Origin: Coenobita brevimanus
Lineage: Eukaryota > Arthropoda > Malacostraca > Decapoda > Coenobitidae
Assembly: GCA_032717465.1 (NCBI GenBank)
Contig: CM064670.1
Span: 12,378,179 to 12,442,178, forward strand
Length of the DNA stretch: 64,000 nt
Direction of reading: 5' to 3'
Every line of letters starts with the position of its first letter. Position 1 is the stretch's first letter. The notes beneath the pieces were generated by a model. That model was not told the DNA's origin. It saw only the letters and a list, made by a program, of their open reading frames with translations, and searched no databases. Shown here piece after piece: positions 10,271-19,330 of the stretch. The translations under genes were made by a program, and so were the position numbers.

Positions 10271-10693
10271 CCAAGTTATGTCCACAGACTTCGCATTAAC
10301 TCAAAGTACCGATTTATAATGTCATGCTGTAACTATTAGTTTATTTGATTACTTTCTCTTTCAGGTTACTCAATCGGGTAGCTTATAGACAAAGTATTAT
10401 AGAATGTGACTTTTCCTTTCCAGTATTTCCTACGAAATTTCCATGTCAGTTTTCCCATGCTGCATGGTGGTTTTTCTCACTTTTTCCTGGAGGGTTTGGT
10501 GGTGGGAGGAGCCTTCTTGCTTTACTATCCTTATCTTTCAGCATGTAGAGTTAGATCTTGTAGTCATAGTTTTCTCTGTAACAAGCAGCCTCGAAAGGAC
10601 CATAAGGTCTGTTGTTGTTTGCTTTCCTATGTAATCCTATGCAATCCCATGTAATCCTTCTCCTCCTCCTCCTCCTCCTCCTCCTCCTACTAT

Positions 10694-10724
<31 letters not shown>

Positions 10725-10751
10725 GCTATTACTACTACGACTACTGCTACT

Positions 10752-10832
10752 ACTATTACAACTACTGCTGCTGCTCCTTCAGTATTAAGTCTTTTTTTCG
10801 TAGTACAGTATTCTGATTAAAGTGGACAATTT

Positions 10833-10911
<79 letters not shown>

Positions 10912-11219
10912 GAGAATAAAATCGTCTAGCTCAGCTAATATACACTGCTAGAGTTGACTTGACCATGAGAGAGCTGACGGTGACGGTATCAACACTCTCA
11001 GGCTCCTATGACTCCTTCTCCACAACACAAAATCGTCTGGCGTCACTGCAGCATAAGACGTGAGTTGGCCTCGCCACCAGACGGTTAAATTTGTTTGAGG
11101 GAAACCTGCGATTTCAGAGGTTGACAGACGATTTTATTCAGCTTAGGAGAGACTTTTCTAACTGGAGTGGTTAGATATACCCTTCATTAACCCCTTCACT
11201 ACGAGGTTGAGCTGGAGCT
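10752..11219 (+). repeat. Long direct repeat, copy 2
   Basis: Second copy of 7294-7719, with an expanded (CT)n tract at about 10834-10909. Both copies end at GCTGGAGCT (7719 and 11219) and diverge immediately afterwards. CTC/CTA trinucleotides precede it (10656-10750). Confidence 0.85.
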
Positions 11220-11228
11220 GAATAAAAT

Positions 11229-11632
11229 CGTTTGGAGGTAGCGAGAATAGTAGTGGCAATAGTAGTAGTAGTAGTAGTAATAGCGTAGTAATAGTAGTAG
11301 GAGAACTGAATGAACTCGTCCGAAGGTTGCAAGAGTAGAAGTAGTAGTAACAGTAGTAGTAGTAGTAGTGGTGGTGGTTGTTGTGGTCGTGGTGGTGATG
11401 GTGTGGTGGCGGTGGTGGTGCTAGTAGTAGTAGTAGTAGTAGTAGTTAAAATAGTAGTGGTGGTGTTAGTAGTAGTAGTAGTAGTAGCAGCAGAGTAGTA
11501 ATGGTGGTGTTTGTAGTAGTAGTAGTAGTAGTAGTAGTTATAATAGTAGTGGTGGTGTTAGTAGTAGCAGTAGTAGCAGCAGAGTAGTAGTGGTGGTGTT
11601 TGTAGTAGTAGTAGTAGTAGTATTTGCAACCT
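11229..11632. repeat. (AGT)n/(GTG)n trinucleotide repeat
   Basis: Imperfect AGT/TAG/GTG trinucleotides fill about 400 bp. The V- or S-rich frames are artefacts. Confidence 0.9.
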
Positions 11633-11659
11633 CCTACTCATCTGGGCGTATAAACTCAT

Positions 11660-11815
11660 TTGGCTGCTGCAGTCCACCATCCTCCTGTACCTGTAAGGGG
11701 GTAGGGAGGGGATTGAGGGAAGTTCGTATAACCGGCAGCTCCACCGTCCAGACATATCGGTGCTGCCACTTGAAGGCGTCCCTCTCCAGCAGCGGTAGCA
11801 TGAATAATAATGAAA
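11660..11815 (+). repeat. Short interspersed repeat 'R-C', copy A
   Basis: Shared with 50578-50737: both carry GGGATTGAGGGA.GTT.GTAT, then CAG(C)TCCACCGT, TATCG.TGC(T/C)A and AAGGCGTCCCTC.CCAGCA. The common core is about 150 bp. No coding, tRNA-like or terminal-repeat feature is seen, so it remains unclassified. Confidence 0.65.
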
Positions 11816-12030
11816 AACTGTCAACCTAGTGTATGGTTGAGAGAGAGAGAGAGAGAGAGAGTCGGAGAATCGATGCCACATTTTTATACTGATATCTGAA
11901 GTTTCAGGATGACTGTTCAACGTCTGTGTGCAGCATAGGGAGAGGGGGAAAGGAGAAGAAGAGCCGTAAGCTTGGAGGAGAAAAGGAAGTAAGAGAGAAG
12001 AAGGATACTAGGAGAAAGAATGGAGATCGC
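11816..12030. other. Unclassified spacer with short (GA)n
   Basis: It contains a (GA)n tract at about 11838-11860 and a purine-rich stretch (11936-12020). Nothing else is recognised. Confidence 0.4.
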
Positions 12031-12084
12031 ATTGTTGTTATAGTAGTAGTAGTAGTTGTTCCCTAGGCAGTCTGGCCGAACAGC

Positions 12085-14470
12085 CCCGAGTCCCTTAGGA
12101 AGGCCATGGCCGAGACCGGGCTTTCCCACAGAGCTCTCAAAGAGTGTATGTTGTGTTGTTGGCGTAGGTGATTGTGTGCAATGCAGTCTTCCATAATGTA
12201 CTTAATAGTATGGGGTGCTGTGTTTCATCCTGGACAGGCACCAGCAACAGAGTCATCCAGCCTCTTCTGGTAGCTTAAGAGGGCTGGATGGTGCCCACAT
12301 CTCAGCCTGGCCAGGTGGACCCTGTCCTCACGAGGAAGATAGGATTCAGAAGGGTGGATGTCAGGAGGCCGTGCATGCAGCCGTGTGTTGTCTTTAGGTG
12401 ACTGAATGGAGTGGCGAGTGATCTGAGTGTGGATATGCTTCTGGAAGCTGGTTTGAGGTGGGCGAGGGGGAAGAGATGAGAGTATTTGTGTATGGTATCG
12501 TGTGGTGGGTGTTGTCTTGATGTTCCTTGGTGTGGGTGGATGTGCTGCCATGTAGTGGATGTTGTGGGTTTGTGGAGGCTGCAGCAAGAAACTGGGTGCC
12601 TCTCATGTCTAGGTGATCCTTGATTTTGAGGACTTTGGTTTCTTGATGTAGGTGGTCTGTGGGTGTAGTAGCTGTGCAGCCTGTAATTATTTTTAGGGCC
12701 TTGTTCTGTATGGTCTGGAGAGTGTTGTAGTGTGTTTTGGTGAGGTTAGAAGCTCAGGCAGGGCTTGCATAATTCATCACTGAACGTATGTATTGTTTGT
12801 ATACTGTGGTGGTGGTTTCTTTGTTGTGTCCGAATGTTGTATGGGCAAGTGACCTCAAAGCATTGAGTCTTAGTGTTATTTTATTTTTATTCTTTGTGAT
12901 GTGTTGTTTAAATGACATTGATGTATTGTATGTTACACCAAAGATTTTGTGTGTGTGTGTGTGTGTGTGTGGTAGGGGAGTGTTGTTTATGGTGAGGTGT
13001 GGGATGTGACTGTGTTTCTGTCCAGTTTGTGAGAAGAGTCACTGTAGATTTGGTTGGGGCTATTTTGAGCCTGTTTGTGGTGAACCATTCGTGTAGTGTG
13101 TTGAGGTAAGGTTGAATGATGTGTGCAGCTGTGTTTGCGTTTTGGTGCGTACATGTAAGTGTTATATCATCTGCATAGGAAGCTATGTGTATCTGTGGTG
13201 TGTGGGGTGTGGGTACGTCATGCATGTATAGGTTAAAGAATGTAGGGGACAAAACAGATCCTTGGGGGACGCCGTTTGTGAAGTTTCTGATGTTAGAAGA
13301 CTGACCAGCATATGTTACGTGTGCACATCTGCCTGCTAAGTAGTTTGCCAGCCATCTTTTTGTGTTATTGTGCATGTATGTGTTGAGTATTTTGTTTGTG
13401 AGGTTGTGGCGGGGGATGACATCAAAAGCTTTGCTAATGTCTAGTGTCATTAGGAGTGTTCTGTGTGGTGGCCTAGCTGAATTCATGCCATCGAAAACTC
13501 TCTGTGTAAGGTCTGTAAGAAGGGTGTTTGTGGAGTGTAGTGGCCTAAAGCCATGTTGTGACTGGGCTAGGGGAATGTGAGGTGTGACTAGTTGTAGTAC
13601 CAGTCGTTCAGTGATTTTAGAGGGGGTGCAGAGGAGTGTGATGGGGCGATGTGAGGAGAGTAACGTGGGGTTTTTGTTGGGTTTAGGGATAGTGATGATA
13701 TTGCCATGCTTCCAGATGTTGGGTATTATGTTGTGTGAGTAGCTGCAGTTTGATATGTTGGTGAGTGCTTGTATGCCTTGCGGTCCTAGGTGTTTACGGT
13801 GAATGTTGCTTATGTTGTCTGGTCCACAGGCAGATGAGTGCTTGAGGTTGTTAATGATGTGCTTCGTCTGGTTGTAAGTGAAAGGTGCGTAGTCTGGGTC
13901 TGTGGGGAACTGTCTCTTACGTCGGATGATACGTCGGTCTTTGGGATGGGGGTTTAGATGGCTGACTTGTGAAAAGTGATTGATAAGAGTGTTTGCTTGT
14001 TGTTTGTTTGAGGGTATGGTGTCTGTTGTTGTGATGGCAGAGTGTGATTGTGTGGTGTTACTGTTGGAAAGTGTGATGCTGTTTAGTGTTTTGTAGAGTT
14101 TGCTGATGTTTGTTTTGTGGTCAAGTGTTTGGAGGTAATTTTTCCAGTTTAGTGTTTGCTGTTCTGATATTTTATTGTTTATCTGAGTGTTGAGTTCTTG
14201 TATTTGTTGTATGGTGTCTTGTGTATGGGGTGTTGGGGAGTGTCGCAGTGTGTCCCATTGTCTGATGAGGCCTTGAATTTCTGGTGTGAAGTTGGGGTTG
14301 TGTCTCTTTCTGTTGCCTCTAGGGATGTGTCTTTTGTCTGCGTTTTGTATAATTGTATTGGAAGTGTGCACAGCGGTGTTGATGTTTGTGATGGGTGTAC
14401 TGTTTAGTGTTTCAAGATGTTGTTCTGTTTCATTTACAAAGGTCTCCCAGTTGGCTCTCTTATAATTAGT
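12085..14470 (-). pseudogene. Reverse transcriptase and C-terminal region of the 2A element
   Basis: The main frame (14470-12908) holds IITIPKPNK, RPITLLCTPSKITERL, motif A (MTLDISKAFDVI), motif B (NGVPQGSVLSP) and an intact motif C Y-A-D-D (IASYADDITL). A (CA)n run near 12953-12970 then shifts the frame. The next frame continues with FGVTYNTSMSF and ends at a stop at 12394; a further shift leads to VHLARLRCGHHPALLSYQKR and MAFLRDSGLFGQTA, followed by the 3' tail. The RT core is well preserved, but at least three lesions prevent a continuous product. Confidence 0.85.
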
Positions 14471-15195
14471 CTATGTGTGTTTGTGGCCAGCTGGGGTGAT
14501 TCTGGTTTTGGTAGTGATGATGATTGGGAGGTGATCAGAACCTAGGGTTTTGACCATTCTCCATGATGTAGTAGGGGCGAGGTTTGGGGAGCAGAAGATG
14601 ATGTCTGGAGATGATGGGAGGAAGAGGGCTTGGTGTGGGATATGGGTATGTTGGTCTAGACTGTTTAATATGAAAAGATGATCTGTCTGGGATTGTAGTA
14701 CCAGCTCTCTGCCAGTGTCAGGGTTGTTGACATGCCAGGCCGACGACTTGGCGTTGAAATCACCACCCAGGATGATGTTGGGTATGTTAGTGATGTGGTG
14801 TATTTGTGGAGAGTAATTGTGTGGTAATGTGGGGGATGACTGGGGGGGAATGTATGTGTTAGCGATTGTTATGTGTGATTTGTTACCAGTGCGTATTTTA
14901 ATTGATTGTATTTCTGTTGTGGTGCATGTGGGGGGAGGAGTGACTTTGTGTGTGCACTGGTACCAGCAAAGTTGATGGATTTGTGTACCAGGGTGAAGAG
15001 TCCACCGCCACTGCCGTCGGCCCACTCTTGTCGAATGGTGGTGAAGTTATGTAATGTCGGTGTTTTCTGAGCTCTGTGTAGTTTTGTTTCTTGTAAGATG
15101 GCAATGTGTATGTTCTGTTGTTTGAAGAATTGTGTGAGTTCATGTTTTTTAGTGTTTATGCCATGTATGTTTAACTGAAGGATGTTTATGTTGTG
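14471..15195 (-). pseudogene. APE-type endonuclease domain of the 2A element
   Basis: It opens with NILQLNIHGINTKKHELTQF and IAILQETKL (15195-15070), shifts frame near 14900-14930, and continues with ITIANTYIPPQ, ILGGDFNAKSSAWH and TLGSDHLPI. These are the N-terminal Asn, catalytic Glu, GDFNA and SDH motifs of APE-family endonucleases that nick target DNA for target-primed reverse transcription. An in-frame TAG at 14471-14473 ends the frame; the same frame carries on into the RT. Confidence 0.8.
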
Positions 15196-15836
15196 TGTAC
15201 GATGTGTGTTGGCTGCTGCAGCACGGGGGGGGGGGAGGGGGAAGGGATACGAGGAGGTTGTGATGGCGGTAAGGGTTGAGGTGGATTAGGATGGGTTGGA
15301 ATGGGAGGAGCTGAGGGACTGGATGGTGTGGGAAGGGTCGGTGGGTTTGGCTGTGCAGGTGTGAAGGAAGTAGGAGTAGGATTGGAAGGGGGGTTGATGG
15401 GTGTGGGGAAGGAGCATAAGGAGCAGGTCCAGGTGTTTGTGTAATGTTTTCTGGATGCAAGTGTTGTGCAGGTGTAATGGGTCCAGTTCTTGCAGGAATT
15501 GCACTGAACTGAACCCTTTGTCTGTCGGCTCGACGTGATAGGTTTTGAGCATGTTGGACATATGTATTTGTTGGTGGGTCCTGGATTGCTCTCAATGTCC
15601 CCGGCTAGAAGAAGTCGTCGAGAAATGACAGCCGGGGAGTCATTTCTAGGTGTAGAAAAAACGTTGTTGTTGTGTGTTGTGTTGGGAGATGTGGTACTTG
15701 CCCGGGTGACCGAAGCCACTCCCAGGTACTCGAGCCCCGTGAGGGGCCGGGGAGGTTTGCGGTAGTTTGGCGCCCATGCTGTCCTCCTCTTCCCTTCGAC
15801 AGCCTCTGGGGGGTAGACCCACGACGAAGACACCAC
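15186..15836 (-). pseudogene. N-terminal part of non-LTR ORF: 2A motif, PHD finger, Pro-rich linker
   Basis: The open frame spans 216 codons, but its first possible start is GTG; no ATG precedes the 2A in this frame, so the true start is lost or frameshifted. Residues 75-87 are LLLAGDIESNPGP. Residues 93-141 follow a C4HC3 PHD spacing: CPTC (93-96), CNSC (112-115), H120, C123, C138 and C141. Residues 145-215 are proline/serine/threonine-rich. The stop at 15186 comes just before the endonuclease resumes in another frame. PHD-like fingers in this position are thought to help nucleic-acid or RNP binding in non-LTR elements; no function is shown here. Confidence 0.75.
15576..15614 (-). other. 2A-type ribosome-skipping motif
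   Basis: The codons encode L-L-L-A-G-D-I-E-S-N-P-G-P, an exact match to the D-(V/I)-E-x-N-P-G-P consensus preceded by hydrophobic residues. 2A sequences make the ribosome skip the Gly-Pro bond during translation. Here skipping would separate the N-terminal leader from the PHD-endonuclease-RT polypeptide. The motif is read directly; activity is inferred. Confidence 0.85.
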
Positions 15837-15844
15837 CGCTCCAG

Positions 15845-16060
15845 GTCCTCGAATTGTTGTTATCGGTAGTAGTTGTGGTGGTGGTGATGGTGGTGGTGGT
15901 TATGGTGGTGGTGTTACGGGAGGGGAGTGATAACAGCGAAAAATGGGACAGAATTGTTGTTGTTTTGATCTTGTTCTTGTTATTGTTGACATGACCAAAG
16001 GGGATGGAGTTGTTGTTATTGCTATTGTTGTTGTTGTTGTGGCCCCAGGCTCATTGCGAA
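15845..16060. repeat. (GTG)n/(GTT)n trinucleotide repeat
   Basis: Imperfect GTG and GTT trinucleotides flank the 5' side of the 2A element. Open frames rich in V are artefacts. Confidence 0.85.
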
Positions 16061-16248
16061 GTAAATCCGATGGACTGCAGGAAACGGGCCATTTCAGCCA
16101 GGCGTTTCCAGAAATCTTTTGTTGAACTTGTGTGTAGAGACACATACGAACACAGAAGCAGCCATGCACACACGTAGGGTGTGAACACAGAAAATTGCAC
16201 GCCCAAAATACATATTGTCATATAGAAATACGCAAATTATATGAAATA

Positions 16249-16300
<52 letters not shown>

Positions 16301-16411
16301 TATGGAATAAAGATCATCTTGGAAAATTAAAACAGAGTAATAAGGATGAGGAAATGTGAGAAGGGAGGGAGAGATGGAGGGAATGGAAGCAAGATGGAAA
16401 GAAAGAACAAA
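16061..16411. repeat. Spacer with (AC)n microsatellite
   Basis: (AC)n occupies about 16251-16299. The remainder shows no recognised gene or repeat. Confidence 0.85.
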
Positions 16412-16415
16412 GTAA

Positions 16416-17329
16416 CCCTTCGTGGGCCAGGGGTTACCAAGTTACAAGGAAGGCCGATGGGGTCCCGGCGGACCACAAACCTTAATGGTGTATTTCTGCC
16501 ATATTCATAAAGTTATATCTACTAAACTTTGTACATATGTTGCCCAGGACACGGCACGTGAAACCAACCCACCATGTGTCCCTTTTTGTTTTTGTTTTTT
16601 AAATTATTATTTTAACAATTTTTTTTCAATTTATAACAATTTTATTAAAGTTTGAGTGTGGAAGTACTGATTCTACACTTATTTGAATGTCTGATTGTCA
16701 GTATTCTTGGAACAGGTTATGAAAATAGTAAGAAGTTCATGTATAAAGCAAATTAGCATAATCAAAAAATAAAACTATCCCTGTAAAGTTCAATTTTGAT
16801 ACAACAATTTCTTATTTTATCCTCTTGATGAGCATCTTCTGTATTACTACCACCACTTGCATTTTCAGAAATATCATCTGCACTCACAGGAGACTCAATA
16901 CTACACACACTAATTTCACTCTCCTATCGTTCAAGCACTTCGTAATCATCAGCGTCGGACACAGATAAATCACCATCTGAATAATTTTATTCTTCTTGGT
17001 CACCTTCTGCCACCGCCATTGAGGCATAAAACATTGCTACTAGTATTGACATTGTCCTAATGTTTATAATCTGAAATATCTGAAAAAAAAACAAAAACAA
17101 AAATTAGTCATACGAAAGGCCAGGTGGGGTCCTGGCGGACCCCACTGACATATATTGCAATGTCACTCCTTACCTGTGAGAGATTTTTTGCTCAAATTTT
17201 ATGAGGATATAAAATAACCATCTATAATAAAAGTCATGAGAGGCCAGACTATGAAAGTAAAAAATGGCTTAATGATAACATTTTAAAAACATGCTGGGGT
17301 CCACAGGGACCCCATTTGCCCACGAAGGG
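16416..17329 (-). mobile_element. piggyBac-like non-autonomous transposon with GTAA duplication
   Basis: The left end CCCTTCGTGGGC and the right end GCCCACGAAGGG are perfect 12-bp inverted repeats. The same 4 bp, GTAA, flank both sides (16412-16415 and 17330-17333). Subterminal copies of GGGGTCC...GGACC occur near 16450-16468, 17128-17145 and 17294-17312. The 4-bp duplication and CCC(T) termini fit the piggyBac superfamily, whose canonical target is TTAA, so GTAA is a variant. The minus strand keeps an acidic N-terminal transposase-like piece (16815-17019); the rest of a transposase is missing. Confidence 0.7.
16815..17019 (-). pseudogene. Acidic N-terminal remnant of a piggyBac-type transposase
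   Basis: From an ATG at 17017-17019 the minus strand reads MAVAEGDQEE, a stop, then SDGDLSVSDADDYEVLER, a stop, and SIESPVSADDISENASG. A serine/aspartate/glutamate-rich, poorly conserved N-terminus is usual for piggyBac transposases. Two stops and no catalytic domain make this a relic. The assignment leans on context (terminal repeats and 4-bp duplication), because acidic sequence alone is not diagnostic. Confidence 0.5.
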
Positions 17330-17339
17330 GTAATGGAAG

Positions 17340-17343
17340 ACGT

Positions 17344-17396
<53 letters not shown>

Positions 17397-17960
17397 CGGT
17401 ATGGAGACAGAGTGAAAGAAGGAGGGAAAGGCTGATGTACAGTATGCTTGGAGAAAGGAAGGTAAGTAAATAGGGAGAGAGGAAGGCAAGGAAGTGTAAA
17501 GGAGAAATGTAAGCTGAGAAGGACTGAGATAAAACTGGATGATGGGAGATGGTGACATTGGGAGTAAGGAATGGAGGAGAAACAGAAGGGTGGATGGAAG
17601 GGAAATAACAAAAGGAAGAGAGATAATGGGATGCCAGTAGGTTGATAGGGATGAAGGGAAGGAGGAGTGGGGCCTAAGTAGGTAAGTAGGGGAGGGAGGG
17701 AGGAAAGGAGGAGATAACTAGGGGAGAGAGGAAGAAAGAAGTAGGTAAATGGAGAAGGAAGGAGTCACGTGAGCTTCCCGGCAGGAGCGAAATGACTCCC
17801 CACCTCATTAACGAAGTCTGTCCTCATTCCCTTCACTCTTACCTCTTCCCTCCTCTCCTCTTCTCTGTTTTCTCTTCATCACCTCTTCTCTCAACTCTTC
17901 TTCTCCTAACATATCTCTCTCTTTTTTTTTTTTTTTTGTTTCCTTCCTTTATTTCCTTCT
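17340..17960. repeat. (GA)n, long polypurine tract, then polypyrimidine tract
   Basis: (GA)n covers about 17346-17394, purine-rich DNA (GGAAGG, GAGGAAAG) runs to about 17780, and pyrimidine-rich DNA (CTCTTC, TTTCC) covers about 17820-17960 with a T run near 17922-17939. No protein-like frame. Confidence 0.8.
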
Positions 17961-17999
17961 TTTATATCCTTAATTAAGCATATATCAACCAATATACAA

Positions 18000-18457
18000 G
18001 AAGGGACCTTCACAGAGTGCAACACTCCTTACAACCGGCCTAAGGACCACACATTTGACTAGTCCCTGTAACCTTGACCTTCCGCCAACTGCTGTCAAAA
18101 TCGAAATACTGTACATCATTCTTTCCTGACCCTAAACCCTTCCACCACGTTTCATCTAAATCGGATCAAAATTGTTCAAGATGACCTTGTCATGTGATCT
18201 TGACAGTTGACCTATCCCTGTGACCTCAATCTTTGCCTGATTATTCTCCAAACTGAATACCGTCATACATGCCTTATTCTCAGCCGGTCCGCCAGGTTCG
18301 ATCTAAATCAGATAAAAACTGCTTAAGTTGACATTGCCATGTGACCTGAACATTTGACCTAGTGAAAAAAAAAGGTCAAACCATTGCTTCATCCTCAGCT
18401 ATTTTATCAGCTTTAATCTAAATGAAATATAAATTGTGTTAGTTACGTTAACACACT
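18000..18457 (+). repeat. TGACCT-rich interspersed repeat, copy 2, left part
   Basis: It carries CCTTGACCTTCCGCC, ATGACCTTGTCATGTGA and TGTGACCTCAATC, like 4900-5905. The LTR element inserted at 18457/18458; the copy continues at 23907-24170. Confidence 0.6.
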
Positions 18458-19246
18458 GTTACATAGCCTATGATTTCATCATCCTTTGTGTAATTTTAAC
18501 GCACAGTATGCTGCATGTTTGATCACGAGCGTGTTCTGCCTCAGTCCCCCCCTTCTACCGTTATAGTAGAGTAAGTCGTTCTCTCTGTTGTCCAGAGCGG
18601 GATTGTCAACTCTATGTCCCCATGGCTTCATTTGCGCGTCCATATTACAAGTTGTATCAAGCTCTCCTGGCTCCTATATAATGAGCTCAGTCTCTGCATC
18701 ATTGCCACTTAGATCTGCTCCTCATTTTGTTCACATCTCTGTCCTCCCCTGTACAGATATTATTATTGTGAGTGCTCAAGAAGTCTCCAACCATCTAGCA
18801 GCTGTGTGTAATTTGAGTATAACTGTTGTTGCATTTTTTCTTGTACTGTATAGCATAAAGTTTAATTTGTAGGCCTAGTGAAGTTTTTGTAATTCATGTA
18901 GGGTTCTTTATGTCAGTCATTTTTGATAATAGTTTGTATCTGTAATTATTTATCTGGCATTCACTGAGTATTATCTGGTATCTCATTTTACCAGGGCTGA
19001 CTTAGATAAATTTACTCTTGCTAATTTCGTGTTAATAGAGGCTATTGCAGTTAACCATATATTTAACCTGTTTTTGCCATTACATTATCCTTATGAGTCC
19101 TGAATGTTTTGTTGTTAGTTTGAGCATTAAACTTTAACTTGTAATTTTACCTAACTCTTTTGTTTTGAACCTGGAACTTTACGGGACAGTAGTGATTTTT
19201 AGCATTCTCACTTAAAGTGTACGTTATCTTTCTCTGTTCCGTAACA
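18458..19246 (+). repeat. 5' LTR
   Basis: 789 bp, TG...CA bounded. A TATA-like TATATAA lies at 18675-18681 and an ATTAAA at 19126-19131, reasonable promoter and polyadenylation candidates. A small open frame (18588-18872) is present in both LTRs but has no recognised homology. Confidence 0.93.
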
Positions 19247-19252
19247 TAAATT

Positions 19253-19270
19253 TGGCGACCTCATATCAGG
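19253..19270 (+). promoter_or_regulatory. Candidate tRNA primer-binding site
   Basis: TGGCGACC begins 6 bp after the 5' LTR. The TGG start complements a tRNA 3' CCA. Which tRNA would prime was not established. Confidence 0.5.
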
Positions 19271-19330
19271 ATATTCAGGATATTATCATAAGGATATTGC
19301 TTGATATTTTGTGACTGTTTCTTATTAATT

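Larger units (their letters stand above)
7724..10655 (+). mobile_element. CR1-like non-LTR retrotransposon, 5'-truncated
   Basis: The element starts inside the reverse transcriptase at motif A (7741 onward), carries the rest of the RT and the C-terminal region to the stop at 8855-8857, then a ~1.4-kb tail of tandem ~400-bp units (8885-10270), a unique stretch, and finally three units resembling ATGTAATCCY near 10627-10656. Short tandem tails of this sort are usual for CR1-group elements. Clade assignment rests on protein style, such as KWLQDWLSDRKQRVVING and the downstream RVVNIWNRLPTDTVN, and is tentative. Confidence 0.7.
12040..15840 (-). mobile_element. 2A-bearing non-LTR retrotransposon (I/Ingi-like or related)
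   Basis: Reading the minus strand, the order is: N-terminal leader, 2A-like motif, PHD-type finger, proline-rich linker, APE-type endonuclease, reverse transcriptase, a C-terminal HLARLRCGHHPAL region, and a trinucleotide tail (CTA/CAA) near 12030-12060. The copy is near full length but broken by at least three frameshifts and several in-frame stops. Finger plus endonuclease plus RT in one polypeptide, with a 2A near the N-terminus, is known from several APE-type non-LTR clades. Ingi/I-group is my best guess for this one. Confidence 0.75.

Noticed and set aside
18588..18872. 94-codon frame in the 5' LTR, also in the 3' LTR (23249)
   Set aside because: It recurs only because the LTRs are copies; it is disrupted by a 1-bp indel between them and has no recognised domain.
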